From Pohlia nutans (taxonomy: Eukaryota > Streptophyta > Bryopsida > Bryales > Mniaceae): a stretch of 64,000 bases of DNA. The stretch is from assembly GCA_022496805.1 (NCBI GenBank), contig CM040085.1, positions 13,173,811 to 13,237,810 of the forward strand, read 5' to 3'. Under the pieces are notes generated by a model that was not told the origin of the DNA, searched no databases, and was given only the letters and a program-made list of their open reading frames with translations. Positions 1 to 11,100 of this stretch are shown piece after piece. The position numbers were made by a program, and so were the translations under genes. How positions within the stretch are numbered: the stretch's first letter is position 1; each line of letters begins with the position of its first letter.

Positions 1-868
1 ATTGCGATGGACGATAGGTAGGGAGGGCTCTCCAGGGATGCTAAAAAGCTGGAGAGGGCTCCCCAGCGACGCAGAGAAGGTGTAGACTCCCAATGCAGCA
101 CAATAGAGAGATATCCCGATTGGGCCCCATGTCTAGAAAGACTCGACAACAGTGAGCGAACCAAGAGGTCCGTGATATCTCAACAAACAAGCCTCCCATT
201 GACCTTCTACTAGGGAGGCCTCCCCATGAACATCCAGTAGAGAGTCCTCCCCACAAACCTGCAGTGCGGAGACCTCCCCATACACTTCTACTGGGGAGGC
301 CTCCCCACGAACTTCCACTAGGGAGGCCTCCCCAGGAATTTGCACTGGGAGACCTCCCCAAGAACTGGGAGTGGGGAGACCTCCCATGAACTTCCAATGG
401 GGAGGCCTCCCCATAAACTTCCAGTGGGGAGACCTCCCCATGAACTTCTTGTAGGGAGGGCTCTCTATAAACTTCCAGTGGAGAGGCCTCCCCATCAACT
501 TCCACTTGGGAGGCCTCCCCATGAACTTCTACTAGGGAGGCCTCTCTAGGAACTTGCAGTGGGGAGACCTCCCCAAGAACTTGCTGTGGGGAGACCTCCC
601 CATCAACTTCCACTGGGGAGGCCTCCCCATGAACTTCCACTGGGGAGACCCGAGTAGAAGTTTATGGGGCCGAGGCCTCTCCATAAACGTCCAGTGGAGA
701 GACCTCCCCAAGAACTTGCAGTGGGGAGACCTCCCCAGGAACTTGCAGTGGAGAGACCTCTCCATTAACTTGCACTGGGGAGACCTCTCCAGAAACTTCC
801 CGTGGGCAGGCCTCCCCATGAACTTCCACTAGGGAGGCCTCCCCATGAACCTCCGTCGGGGGCACAAT
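1..868. repeat. Palindrome-core minisatellite, array 1
   Basis: A tandem array in which the palindromic core GGGGAGGCCTCCCC (and the variant GGGGAGACCTCCCC) recurs about every 27 bp, for example core starts near 615 and 642. The spacers are variants of ATGAACTTCCACT. No coding sequence is convincing; the open frames on both strands come from a stop-poor repeat. It lies just downstream of a splice donor on the minus strand (902-907), so I read it as intron of the ParB-like gene running off the left edge of the window. Confidence 0.85.
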
Positions 869-907
869 CTAAAAGAGTAGGAGAAACAAGGAAATAAGGC
901 AACTCAC

Positions 908-1939
908 CAGTCCTTCGAAGGTCATGGGGCCGCCGCTCCAGACGTTGACAATGACCCGGTTGAACTCCTTTAGCACGCAGTGCGCAATGGCCGCCATCGC
1001 GCTCTGGCAGGGTTGAGCCCTCCCGCTGGGATATTGCCTGTCATTGTCGACGTTCAAGAACTCCGTGTTGCCCAAGATGTAGGAAGGCAAGTGTTGCCTT
1101 CCAATATGCTTGGTCATGTTCACACGGGCCTCGCCGACGTCATCGATTCTCCCCGGCGTTGGCCAGAGGTACACAACGTAAACTATTTGTCCGTCGGTCA
1201 AAAAGTCTGGAGTGAATCCATCCCCTGAGTGCGGAATGTAGATGCACACGTGCATGGCCCATATATTGACCAGGTCGCCTGCGTGATACCAAGACAAGAA
1301 GTCGTGTAGCCTGGCACGACCGCACAACAGGACGTGTACGCCCACCGACAGTCTGACGTTCTCGGTGGTCTCCTCATTCACCACCAACTCCTCGAAGTGG
1401 GAGAAGAACGATTTGAAGTGGATGGGGCCCTTGACCTCAGTACCCGTCTCCGGTAAGAAGAGATTGGTGACCGTGTACAGTGCCTCTGTCGTGGAGATCT
1501 GCAATTTCGAGCGCACGTCACTCCAGTGCTCATGGAAATGAGCAAGGGAATCCTGCGCTAAGCAGATGTACTGGCGCGCCGGGCCGTATACCTCCTCCAC
1601 ATCCACCGCAGCCTCTCCAAGGCGTGTGATCCAGTTGTCCAGTGCACGGCCGAATTGCAGTGGCGGAGACTTCTTCTGGCCTGCAGCGCGTAGGTTATCC
1701 TTCATCTCGGAATCGAACCATTGCCGGCCTGCTTCCATCTCCCGTGCCACCCTCGCCATGTACCTCAAGAAGGTCTCGTCCATCTTATACCGAGTGGCAA
1801 TATCATTCCATTCCTCCAATGTGAAATTCACCTTTTTGCCTTGGAGAGGATGCCCGAACCTATGCATGACGCGCCGCATGACAACAATGTCTTCCTTCTT
1901 TGACTTTGCCCACTCCGCGATGGATCGCAAAGCCAGTCC
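908..1939 (-). pseudogene. Exon 4 of the ParB-like gene (unrecognised domain)
   Basis: An open frame of 344 codons bounded by a good acceptor (GTTGTGCAG, ending at 1940) and a donor (GTGAGT at 907-902). Both junctions are phase 0, which agrees with the proposed donor of exon 3. I do not recognise the domain. The N-terminal part is helical and charged; the C-terminal part has beta-rich stretches and ends near the motif NVWSGGPMTFEGL. Prokaryotic ParB-like domains are often fused to N4/N6 DNA methyltransferases, but I see no DPPY-type motif here, and the gene continues beyond the window. This exon has no stop, but the gene it belongs to is broken elsewhere by a frameshift, two TAG stops and a retrotransposon, so the copy is a pseudogene. 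Palindrome arrays lie on both sides. Confidence 0.6.
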
Positions 1940-1974
1940 CTGCACAACAGGATCCGTGTTAAAAGTGAACTTGA

Positions 1975-2345
1975 ATGCAGCACTGCGTCACGTCCCCGCA
2001 TGGAGAGGTCTCTCTAAAGCTCCTGCATCGGGAGGACTCCCTACAGTCTCCCCGTGGCGAAGATAATCTACAATTTCAGTATGGGAAGCTCGCCCTAGTC
2101 CTGACATGGAGAGGGCTCTCCACAGTGAACGCCTCGGGAGGTCTCCCTACAATCCCAGCATGGGAATGTCTCCCTACAATTCCAGCATGGCGGGGACTCC
2201 CTACAATCCTAACATGGAGAGGCCTCCCTACGGTCTCCGCTTGGAGAGGTCTTCCTACAATCCTAGCAAGGGGAGTTCTGCCTACACTCTACCTACATTC
2301 TCCACCTGAGGAGGCCTCACTAACGATAGCAACATGGGAGGGCCC
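1975..2345. repeat. Palindrome-core minisatellite, array 2
   Basis: Repeats of the type GGAGAGG(T/C)CTCCCTAC alternate with spacers such as AATCCTAACAT at roughly 27-bp spacing. The core is the same palindrome family as array 1, but more decayed and with different spacers. It occupies most of the proposed intron between exon 3 (ends 2,427) and exon 4 (starts 1,939) of the minus-strand gene. Confidence 0.75.
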
Positions 2346-2426
2346 AGATAGAAACAAACTGCCAGCCCCACGCAACGCTGTCGCGGCGGGGCTGACACCA
2401 AAGAAATGCGCAAGGGCAATCCATAC

Positions 2427-2651
2427 CTCTTCGGTCACGGTCTTCACGCACAACTATCCCGACAGCACTTTCTTCCCGCACTCGAGAATTGCCTAGTCTG
2501 GCATCGTGTGGACGGGCTTGATGTCCGTCTTCGTTATGGTCGACCGTCCCTGTGCACCCCTCCGTGGGTCCAGCGTCATCCCTTTACCGTCAGGGAGAGA
2601 TCCTTTCACCCAGAGGTCTGAAATCTTCTTCCACAGATCATAGGCCGCATC
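2427..2651 (-). pseudogene. Exon 3 of the ParB-like gene, downstream part
   Basis: The minus-strand frame entering from the retrotransposon insertion site continues through residues such as DLWKKISDLWVKG to a TAG at 2,493-2,495. It then stays protein-like through a second in-frame TAG (2,454-2,456) to a donor AG|GTATGG at 2,426-2,421, phase 0. Both stops could derive from CAG by a C-to-T change. The last five bases (GCATC, 2,647-2,651) are the target-site copy of the inserted LTR element. The other half of this exon is at 14,776-14,859. The function is unknown. Confidence 0.55.
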
Positions 2652-3054
2652 TGTTAACCGTAATTTAGGAGTTATCGGTAGAGCTACCAATCTGAGTCTT
2701 ACCTGGGTAATTTTCCAAGTTACCCCAGTAGGTAGATCTAGCAGACACTGTTTACCGATCTGACCTAACTGTCAGATCTGGTTGTACTATGGTATAAAAG
2801 CAATAGAACCAACTCCATTGGCACGCCTCATTTTTCCTAGATGATTGATTTCTTGTGATATTGATTCTTCTCTACCGAGTAGTCTCTTTAGGTAGTTTTG
2901 ATATGGTCTGATTAACTTATTGTACCTTAGTTCCGAGGTAATTGACCTAATCTTTAGTGTTCGAGCGTCCAGTCTGTTAGCTTCCTTCTTCTCGGTAGTT
3001 ATTAAACTCTCGGTACTGATTACCGAATAGGTGTTGTACCAAGAGGAGCTACCA
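2652..3054 (+). repeat. 5' LTR of the Gag-protease element
   Basis: 403 bp, TGTTAACC...GCTACCA. A TATAAAA box at 2,793-2,799 (repeated at 14,509-14,515 in the other LTR) probably marks the promoter. Confidence 0.9.
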
Positions 3055-3075
3055 TTTGGCGACCATCTAGTGTTC
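3055..3075 (+). other. Candidate primer-binding site
   Basis: Directly after the 5' LTR the sequence is TT followed by TGGCGACCATCTAGTG. TGG at this point is the usual complement of a tRNA CCA end. I could not assign the tRNA. Confidence 0.4.
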
Positions 3076-3148
3076 AAATTCTAGAACTCCATTACTTCAC
3101 AACCGAGCAGTTACTGATCCCCATAATCTATTAGCAACTAGCATCTGT

Positions 3149-6085
3149 GTGACACCACACCTTTTTCTGTCTTATCAACATTTTCTAGTCCAGTTGTCAA
3201 AAAGCTCTAATACACCAGACTTTCCTATGGCCCGGCGTCACACTAGATCTGCAGGACCACCGCCCGAGATTGACCTCGAGGCCATCACGACTTCCAACAC
3301 TCGCAGGCACCGGAGCGTCCAAGATTTGTTACCGTCACCGATGTTCCGCGCTCCCTCCACAGCGACTCATCCGACAAGACGGCCTCCACCTTTACTCACA
3401 CGAGACGAATTACCGACACCGCGAGCACTCCAAACAGCAAGGCATCTCCACTCATCCACTTGGCCAAGGCCATCTTTCGATCCGGTACTTCACTACCCAG
3501 CAGCTCCCGGAGAGACCTTACAACTTACCGACGCAGAACGCGAACAGTTTCGTGTCCAGTCATTTCTACAGTCCTCAGCCATTCAAGACCGACTTCAACA
3601 ACTTCCCCCAGAAGACGCCACGGATCACGACCTTCTCGCAGCCCTCGAATCAACTCCTCCATTGGATCTCGACTTAGCTGCGTCAAGATTACACCTACCC
3701 CATTATCACCAAGATCATGGACGTAACCCGGTCATACATCAAGCGGCCCATCCACAACCGATACCATGACAACAATACCCGGTACAACAGCAATCTTTGA
3801 GATATCCTCCTTCACCACCTTACCACCAGGTTCGTCCTAGACCTCCTAGTCAGTTTTGCACGATCTGTGGTCATACCAATCATCCTTCTATTTCCTGTCC
3901 CTATAATTTTCCTCCACCACACTGCATTATGGGAACCGGAGTACCGACCCCAACCTACCGACTTGCCAGCGACCCAAGTGTTCAACCCGCAGGCCGACGC
4001 CCTACCTCGATCGCTCAGAAAGCGGTACCGTATCCTGAGTATAAAACCGGTAAGTGCCCCGAGACACATTGCCGTAAGTTTGAAGCTGCTATTAGATTAA
4101 ATGGCGAAACGGAAAACATGGTCCAATTGGAATTATTCGGTAATTCTCTCACCGAGAAAGAGTCGAATTGGTTCACATACCATAGACGGGTACATCCTAC
4201 TAATACAATGCAGGAGGTATTTACCGCATTCAAAAAGCGCTACCGAACCATCAAAACCGACGACCAAACCTATATCCAATTTCGAACGATCAACCAGCAA
4301 CCGAAGGAATCTGTCGATGATTACGCCGAACGTCTCCAGCAACTAGCGGACAATCTAACAGTACCTCCGGATGATATGTTCATGTTAAGCAATTTTCGCC
4401 CCGACTTATTAGAATACCTGCAGGTAGCCACCGTCGGCCTCCAACGAGACACATTTTCCGAAGCGGTGGACTCGGCACGTACAGTAGAAGAAGGTCTACC
4501 CCAACCACGAACACCACCGACTAATACCGGAGACAACCACCGACATAACCTGAAGTGTACCGGCTGCGGTCGTATGGGACATGAATGGGGGACTTGTTAC
4601 TGCAATCCGACCAGCGAATACGGGAAGAAAACCGGTATGGCTTCCATCCATCAGATTCAACCACAGCCAGCACCATCTCCGGTAAGTACCGAAAACCGAC
4701 ACACTTCTCGTAGTATAACCCCGGTACAGCGATATCCTTGCAATATATGTGGATCCCTTGAACATCAGGGACATCGTTGTCCACTTTTATTAGATGAGGA
4801 TGTAAAAAAAGCCATACAAAGCAAAATACCTACCCAATCAAGATCCTCGGTAGTAATCACCGATGTCCATACCATCGATGTCCCTCACATGGGCCCTCGC
4901 ACTCGGAGCCAGACACAGCCTCCAGACTCGGTAACTACAAACAGTCCTACCAAAGCTCCTCAACCAACCAAGGCACTGGATTGGCGGAACGAAGAACAAC
5001 TGCGCGAAGAAATGGTCAGGACGGTCCGCGAACTACAAGACCTCTCGGCATTGGAGTCACCATCACACCGTGATACTCAAACCGCTCCGACCAGCACCAT
5101 GGATATATACGAAACCCTCCTTCAACAAATTCTATCACAAACCATCCAGGTCAGTCTACAAAACCTTATGACTATAGCACCTAAGATTACCGACCACCTC
5201 CACCGCCATCTCGAACATATAAATCCGACAAAAATCCCAGTTACCGGAGAACCAACAGTGGGAGTCCATTCGGTAGTAGCGATAGACCGACACATACCCA
5301 TCATCTCAGCAAAAATTGGGAGTCATCAATTACATGATGTCCTGTTGGATGGAGGATCGGGAGTAAATGTCATCACCGAAACCGAGCGACAAAGACTTGG
5401 ACTACCGAACCCAACACCGGCACCTTTTAAATTACGAATGGCACATAGTTCCCTCGTCCAACCCCTGGGCTTACTCAAGGACATCACGATCTTCATCCAC
5501 GGTATTCCCTATATCATTATTCTCACCGTTATTTCTTGCAAAGATCTCAATTCGGCGTATACAGTATTGCTCGGTAGACCATGGCTCAGGGATGCCCGAG
5601 TCATTCATGATTGGGCTCACGACAACATACAGATTATGGGTAATGGTACCACCCGAACAATACGGATTAACCGGGCGCTAGGTTTTGAAACCATAACTCC
5701 CGATGCTCTCGTCTGCTACAACTACGTGGAAAACTCTACCGACAACCTCATTCTACCCCAAGCAAATAAGCTTCTCCTTCCGATTGGAACATTGGTCATT
5801 AACGACTGGTACCAGGGAAAAACTACAGAACTCACCTTCCCAACCATAACCCATACGGAAGACAACATGCTAGTTACTACCATACCAATTCAGGAGACCA
5901 AGTCGTACCCAGCTACCAAACCGATATCGTCTTCACCTCGATCTACTACCCCAATACGACAACCGACCTCGTTTACCGAAAACGACACCACAACCAACAC
6001 CACAACAGCACAAGCACCACCGAAACGGTCACTACGACATACCGAACCGACCACCTCGGCATCACCGAGGCAGAAACCGTACTGA
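3149..6085 (+). pseudogene. Gag-protease of the non-autonomous LTR element
   Basis: One reading frame runs from an ATG at 3,149 (or 3,227, at MARRHTRS) to a stop at 6,083-6,085. It is interrupted only by a TGA at 3,767-3,769. Three CX2CX4HX4C zinc knuckles are visible, near 3,860, 4,556 and 4,739; the last two follow a retrotransposon Gag domain (about 4,040-4,500) rich in E and Q. An aspartic-protease-like domain starts near 5,335 with LLDGGSGVN, where most retropepsins have DTG or DSG, and contains the typical LLGRPWLRDA stretch. The frame ends in a basic, threonine- and proline-rich tail with no polymerase. The TGA could be a decayed CGA codon or, less likely, a regulated stop. The product would package element RNA in virus-like particles. 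Confidence 0.8.
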
Positions 6086-6469
6086 GCTCCAGGTTCGGCA
6101 GTATACAACCCTAACGCGCCGCCACCCTCCCAGCCTAATTCGTACCCCCCTACTTCACTTCTCTTTACTCCCCCAATCTATTCACTCATTTCCTTGTACA
6201 CCTCTCCCTCTATTTATTCTCCCCTCAACATGCTTGCCTCCACGGTTCTCTCCCCTTCTCGGTTAGCTCTCAGCCTCCGCCCTCCTTCTCCGTCTCCCTC
6301 TCTTCTTCTCCGGCAACCACGACCGGTAGCTACTGTTCACCGCCACCGACATAATCGACCGAGGCGAATAGCGCGGATTAGTGTTCGTCCTCCTTCTTAC
6401 TTGATAGCCCCTCTTTCTTCCACCTTTCGAGAGAAAAGGCGAGGAACTCCTTGTGTGCGTTTTTGCAGG

Positions 6470-7881
6470 ATGACCGGTCAGAAGAAAACTCCAGTCGAAA
6501 GTCGCCGTGGAAGCTCATCTCGCGGTAACGCGATCGGCCCGAACTGGAAGGAGTTCACGTGCCTACCGCTCAAACACATGGTTGCCTGGCAAGCATTCGC
6601 CACCACCCATCCAGAAGAATGCGAGTGGATCCACCGAGTCGGCCTTGAAGATTTCGTCAGCCTACCGTGGGGTCAACCAATCCGCAAGGATGTCGTGGAG
6701 AATTTCATAAACACCGCGCACAACACCAAACAACAGTCAATCATCGGCGAGGCGATTGGGAGAGTCTACATTATCACACTGGAAGACATCACCAAAGTTC
6801 TCCGACTACCGATTGGCACGACTACCGAAGTGAACTACAACCCGGATCCGGAGAAGTTCAAATACTAGAGCATCGGTCTCGACGGGCATGAAGCTCTTCA
6901 CCGACCTGACACCGACGGTTACAGTGTTTCATTGGGACCGGCAGAGTTACGACCTCGGAAGTACGCTTTACTCCAATCAATCTACTTCAAGAGGAAGCAG
7001 TCTTATACATCCAAGCAGTGCCTACGTGAGATACTCACGGCCGATGAACTCTCTCTTACGACTACCGGAGCATCTTGGAACTGGGCTCTCTTTATGCTCG
7101 GACAACTTCAGAAGGACCTCACCACTATCCAGAGCGGCCATTCTCCACCATGTCTCTCAGCAGAAATCTGGGACATGCTCCTCCGAGCACAAGAAGCCGC
7201 CGACACCACAACCGAACCAGCAGCACCGGTAACCGTCCCGACACCAACCACAACAGCAACACCAGGACCAGTAACAAGCACCGCCAACCGCATTCCACCT
7301 TCCCCAACACCAGGACGTGTACATCGATATGAACTACCGAAGCAGCCGACGTCACTACCCCTTTTTTCTACGTTTCCTGACTTAGGCATCGCGTCTCGAC
7401 TCCGCAGTCACATCACACCAACTTCCAAACGTAAGCACCGACTCGACCTTACCAACGCCCTCAACGAATTTGGTAGGAATTCCCGACCCCGAACCGACCG
7501 TGGCGGCGACTCCTCCTCTACATACCGATCCTCCCAGCACACTCCGTCCCCGGCACCAAATCAGTCACCGAATCGCTCATCCTCGTCACCACCACGGATC
7601 ATTGGCGAGAATCCACCACCACCGCCACGGAACCAACCACTGCAAACTTCAGGTACACTCCCTACCGAGACCACTCCACCTACCAATTTCCAAGCTTCTG
7701 AACAGATGCCACCACCCTGGACTTCGGGACCTCACGCAACGGAGCATACCGAACCTCCGAATACTCGGCTCCATGGCCCGCAGAACTTGTTTCAGAATGT
7801 CTGCTTTCTTCAACGCACAACAGACACGCTGACAGAGGTACTTACCGAGGTCCAAACACAAGTTCACCGACTCACCATCTC
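6470..7881 (+). pseudogene. ORF2 of the LTR element, upstream part
   Basis: The frame starts at an ATG at 6,470, directly after an acceptor-like TTTTTGCAG, so ORF2 may be made from a spliced RNA. It runs to the copia insertion, with one in-frame TAG at 6,866-6,868 (CAG-to-TAG would explain it). About 240 residues of globular sequence include ITLEDITKVLRLPIG, which resembles the putative plant transposon protein / plant-mobile-domain type found in ORF2 of some plant LTR elements. A long proline-, threonine- and serine-rich linker follows. The frame resumes at 13,558 beyond the nested copia. The role is unknown. Confidence 0.6.
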
Positions 7882-8199
7882 TATTGAAGGTTAGATTAGA
7901 ATGCCAAAGCCTCACACAAACACTTGGAATGCATAGGAAAGAGATGATCTTTACTCATGGGCTGCCCCTCTTAAGTAGCACACCCAAGGGAGTCCCCTTG
8001 GCAAACCATATGGGACATCAGCCCATACTCCACTCCTAGTACACTAGGATCAGCCCATATCACTTGGGAGACCCAATTCTCATTACTTCTAACTAGTACC
8101 ACTTCTCTAGTTGCAACTCTAGCTCATTCGCATCATCTACTCTAGCTAATGCGCATGGCTATGAGCAACTTCAGCCCACGCAATCATCCTACTTCAACA
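7882..8199 (-). repeat. 3' LTR of copia copy 1
   Basis: 318 bp. Read on the minus strand it begins TGTTGAAGTAGG and ends CCTTCAATA. The purine-rich AAAGTGGGAG just before it (8,200-8,209) is the likely polypurine tract. The last few codons of the polyprotein lie inside this LTR. Confidence 0.9.
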
Positions 8200-11100
8200 C
8201 TCCCACTTTGCAAATAGCCAAAGCCTTCGAGCCCAAATGCCACCACTAGTCTTTGATGTCGATCTCTCGCAAGAGCCTTTGTGAGCACGTCCGCCACCAT
8301 GTGCTCCGTTGGACAATACTTCAACTCTATCACCTTCATCTCTAACTTCTCTCGAATGAAGTGATATTGCACATCAATGTGCTTTGTACGTGAGTGATGC
8401 GTTGGATTCTTCGCCAATGACATACTCCCTTGGTTGTCACACATGATTGTTGTAGCCTCCTCTTGAGTGCATCTCACATCCGCCATTAGTTGCCTCAACC
8501 AAATGGCCTCCTTCGTACCGTGGCTCGTCGCCATGTACTCCGCCTCAACCGTTGACGTGGCCGTGGTTTGTTGGCGCTTGCTATTCCATGAAACGGCCCC
8601 CGATCCAACTTTGAACATGTACCCCGTGGTGGATCTACGATCATTGGTATCACCCGCATAATCCGCATCACAATACCCACTCAACACAATGTTGTCACCT
8701 CCAAGACACAACCTCACATCACTTGTGCCTTTCAAGTACCGCATGATCCTCTTGACCGCAACCCAATGACTTGAACCCGGTCTTGCCATGTGTTGACTCA
8801 CAACGCTGATTGGATACGCAAGGTCCGGCCTTGTTGCAATCATAGCATACATCAATGACCCTACAGCTTGCTTGTATGGCACATCCACCATAGATTGAGC
8901 CTCTAATGCATACTCCTCATCGGTGAGTTTCACGAGTTTGGAATTCACATCCAATGGAGTGCCAACCGGTTTGCAATCCTCCATGCCAAAGCGTTTGAGC
9001 ACATCCATAACATACTTGCTTTGATTCATTGTTATGGTGCGTGTTGCTCTATCTCGCACAAACTCAACTCCTAAACAAAAGTGCAACTCACCCAGATCAC
9101 TCATCTCGTACTCGTTCTCAAGCATTGCCTTCAATGCCTTCAAAGAGCTCATACAACTTGCAAGGATGATCAAATCATCCACATATATGATCACGATGAC
9201 CACATGTTGCCCCTTTTGCATGAAATACAAGCTGTGATCAGCGATGCTCCTTGTGAACCCGATATGAACAAGAAACGTGTCAATCTTTTGATACCATGCG
9301 CGTGGAGATTGCTTCAACCCATACAATGACTTGTTCAACTTGCAAACAAGGTTCTCATTACCTCGTTGCACAAATCCTTCGGGTTGCACCATGTAGATGT
9401 CCTCGTTCAACTCGCCGTTCAAGAACGCCGTCTTCACATCCATTTGATGCATTTCCAAATCCATGGCAGCCCCGATGGCCAAAATGCATCGAATAGTGGT
9501 GAATTTCGCCACCGGTGCAAAGGTCTCATGAAAATCAACACCTTCGATTTGTGAAAAGCCCTTTGCCACCAATCTTGCCTTATAACGAACCACATCACCC
9601 GTTGCATCTCTCTTTGCACGAAATACCCACTTACAACCGATAGCGTTGCGATTCTTGGGGAGGGGAGTCAATTCCCAAGTGCCATTGTCCATCAACGATT
9701 TGTACTCCTCTTGCATGGCTTGCTCCCACTTGTTTGCATCATCACAACTCAACGCTTCACGAATCGTCAATGGAGCATCTAAAAGTGCAACGTTTGCATG
9801 CTCCTCCTCACCTTGAGGGAGAATATGATTCTTCCACCACTCGCCAAGTGGTCTACGATTTCTCTCTGGATAACGACGATCGCTCGAGGATGCATTGTCT
9901 TCAACCGCCGTTGCTTGTGCCTTTTTCTCGCCATTCTTCGTCTTCAAAGGTGGCTCCTCAATATGTTCGTCACGACCTCCATCTTCGTCATCTTCGTCTT
10001 CATCAACAATATCAATAACGGGAGATTTGGAAGATTGGTCCACAATCGCTGGTTTATCGCCACTTCTCCCACTTGGACCATCGTCCAAATTGTCTTCAAC
10101 CTTGGAATTCTCGCAAAATGTCACATCACGAGCTCGAATGATCTTCTTGGTCTCGAGCGACATGAGCCTGTACGCCTTGGTACCTTCACAATATCCAAGA
10201 AACACACATTTTGTTGCCTTGGCCTCAAGTTTGGTTCTTTGGGAATCGGGTACCTTTGCAAATGCGATGCATCCAAATGTGCGCATGTGCTCCACGCGGG
10301 GTGGCCTCCCACTCCACGCTTGCTCTGGTGTCATGTTTTGAACCGCACTCGTCGGGCATCGGTTGCGTGTGTACACCGCAGTCACCACCGCTTCCGCCCA
10401 AAGGTCCAAACCCAAATTTTGTGCATGCAACATACTCCTTGCCATTTCCACAATTGTTCGATTTGCACGCTCTGCAACTCCGTTTTGTTGTGGTGTATAT
10501 GGCGTTGTGGTTTGTCTAGCAATGCCTTCTTTCTTCAATAACTCTCCAAATTGGTTGGACATGAACTCGCCGCCATTATCCGATCGAAACACCTTGATCT
10601 TGTGCTCGGATTTCTTCTCAACCAACGCCTTGAACTCTTTGAACTTCTCAAAACACTCGCTCTTTGCTTTGATCGGATACAACCATATCTTCCTCGAAAA
10701 ATCATCAATGAACGTCACAAAATACTTGCAACCCCCTATAGACGTGGTCTTCATTGGACCACACACGTCGGAATGCACAATCTCAAGAACCTTGGTTGCA
10801 CGAGTTGCCCCATCAACTGGAAACGGTGAGCGTTGTTGCTTGCCTTCAATACAACCCTCACATGTGAATGAATTAGGTGCGACGTGTGATTGTGCAAGAT
10901 CCATGCCACTTACCATTCCACGGAGTGCTTTCACACTCTTGACATTCAAATGCCCGAGACGACGATGCCACAACGCCAACTTGTCTTCGTTTGAACTCGA
11001 TTGCACCAACGTTGCGGATTCCGCCGCGTGCATCTTGGAAAACTTGATTTGGTACAAGCCGTTGACTTCGTGTATAATGGCCACCTCCTCACGACTTGGG

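Noticed and set aside
41..865. Open frames on both strands over array 1
   Set aside because: Same cause: a 27-bp (multiple of three) repeat gives periodic peptides in every open frame.
1..868. Regular repeats with spacers, resembling a CRISPR array
   Set aside because: Spacers are only about 13 bp and similar to each other, the repeat is a 14-bp palindrome, no cas genes are present and the DNA is a eukaryotic nuclear sequence.
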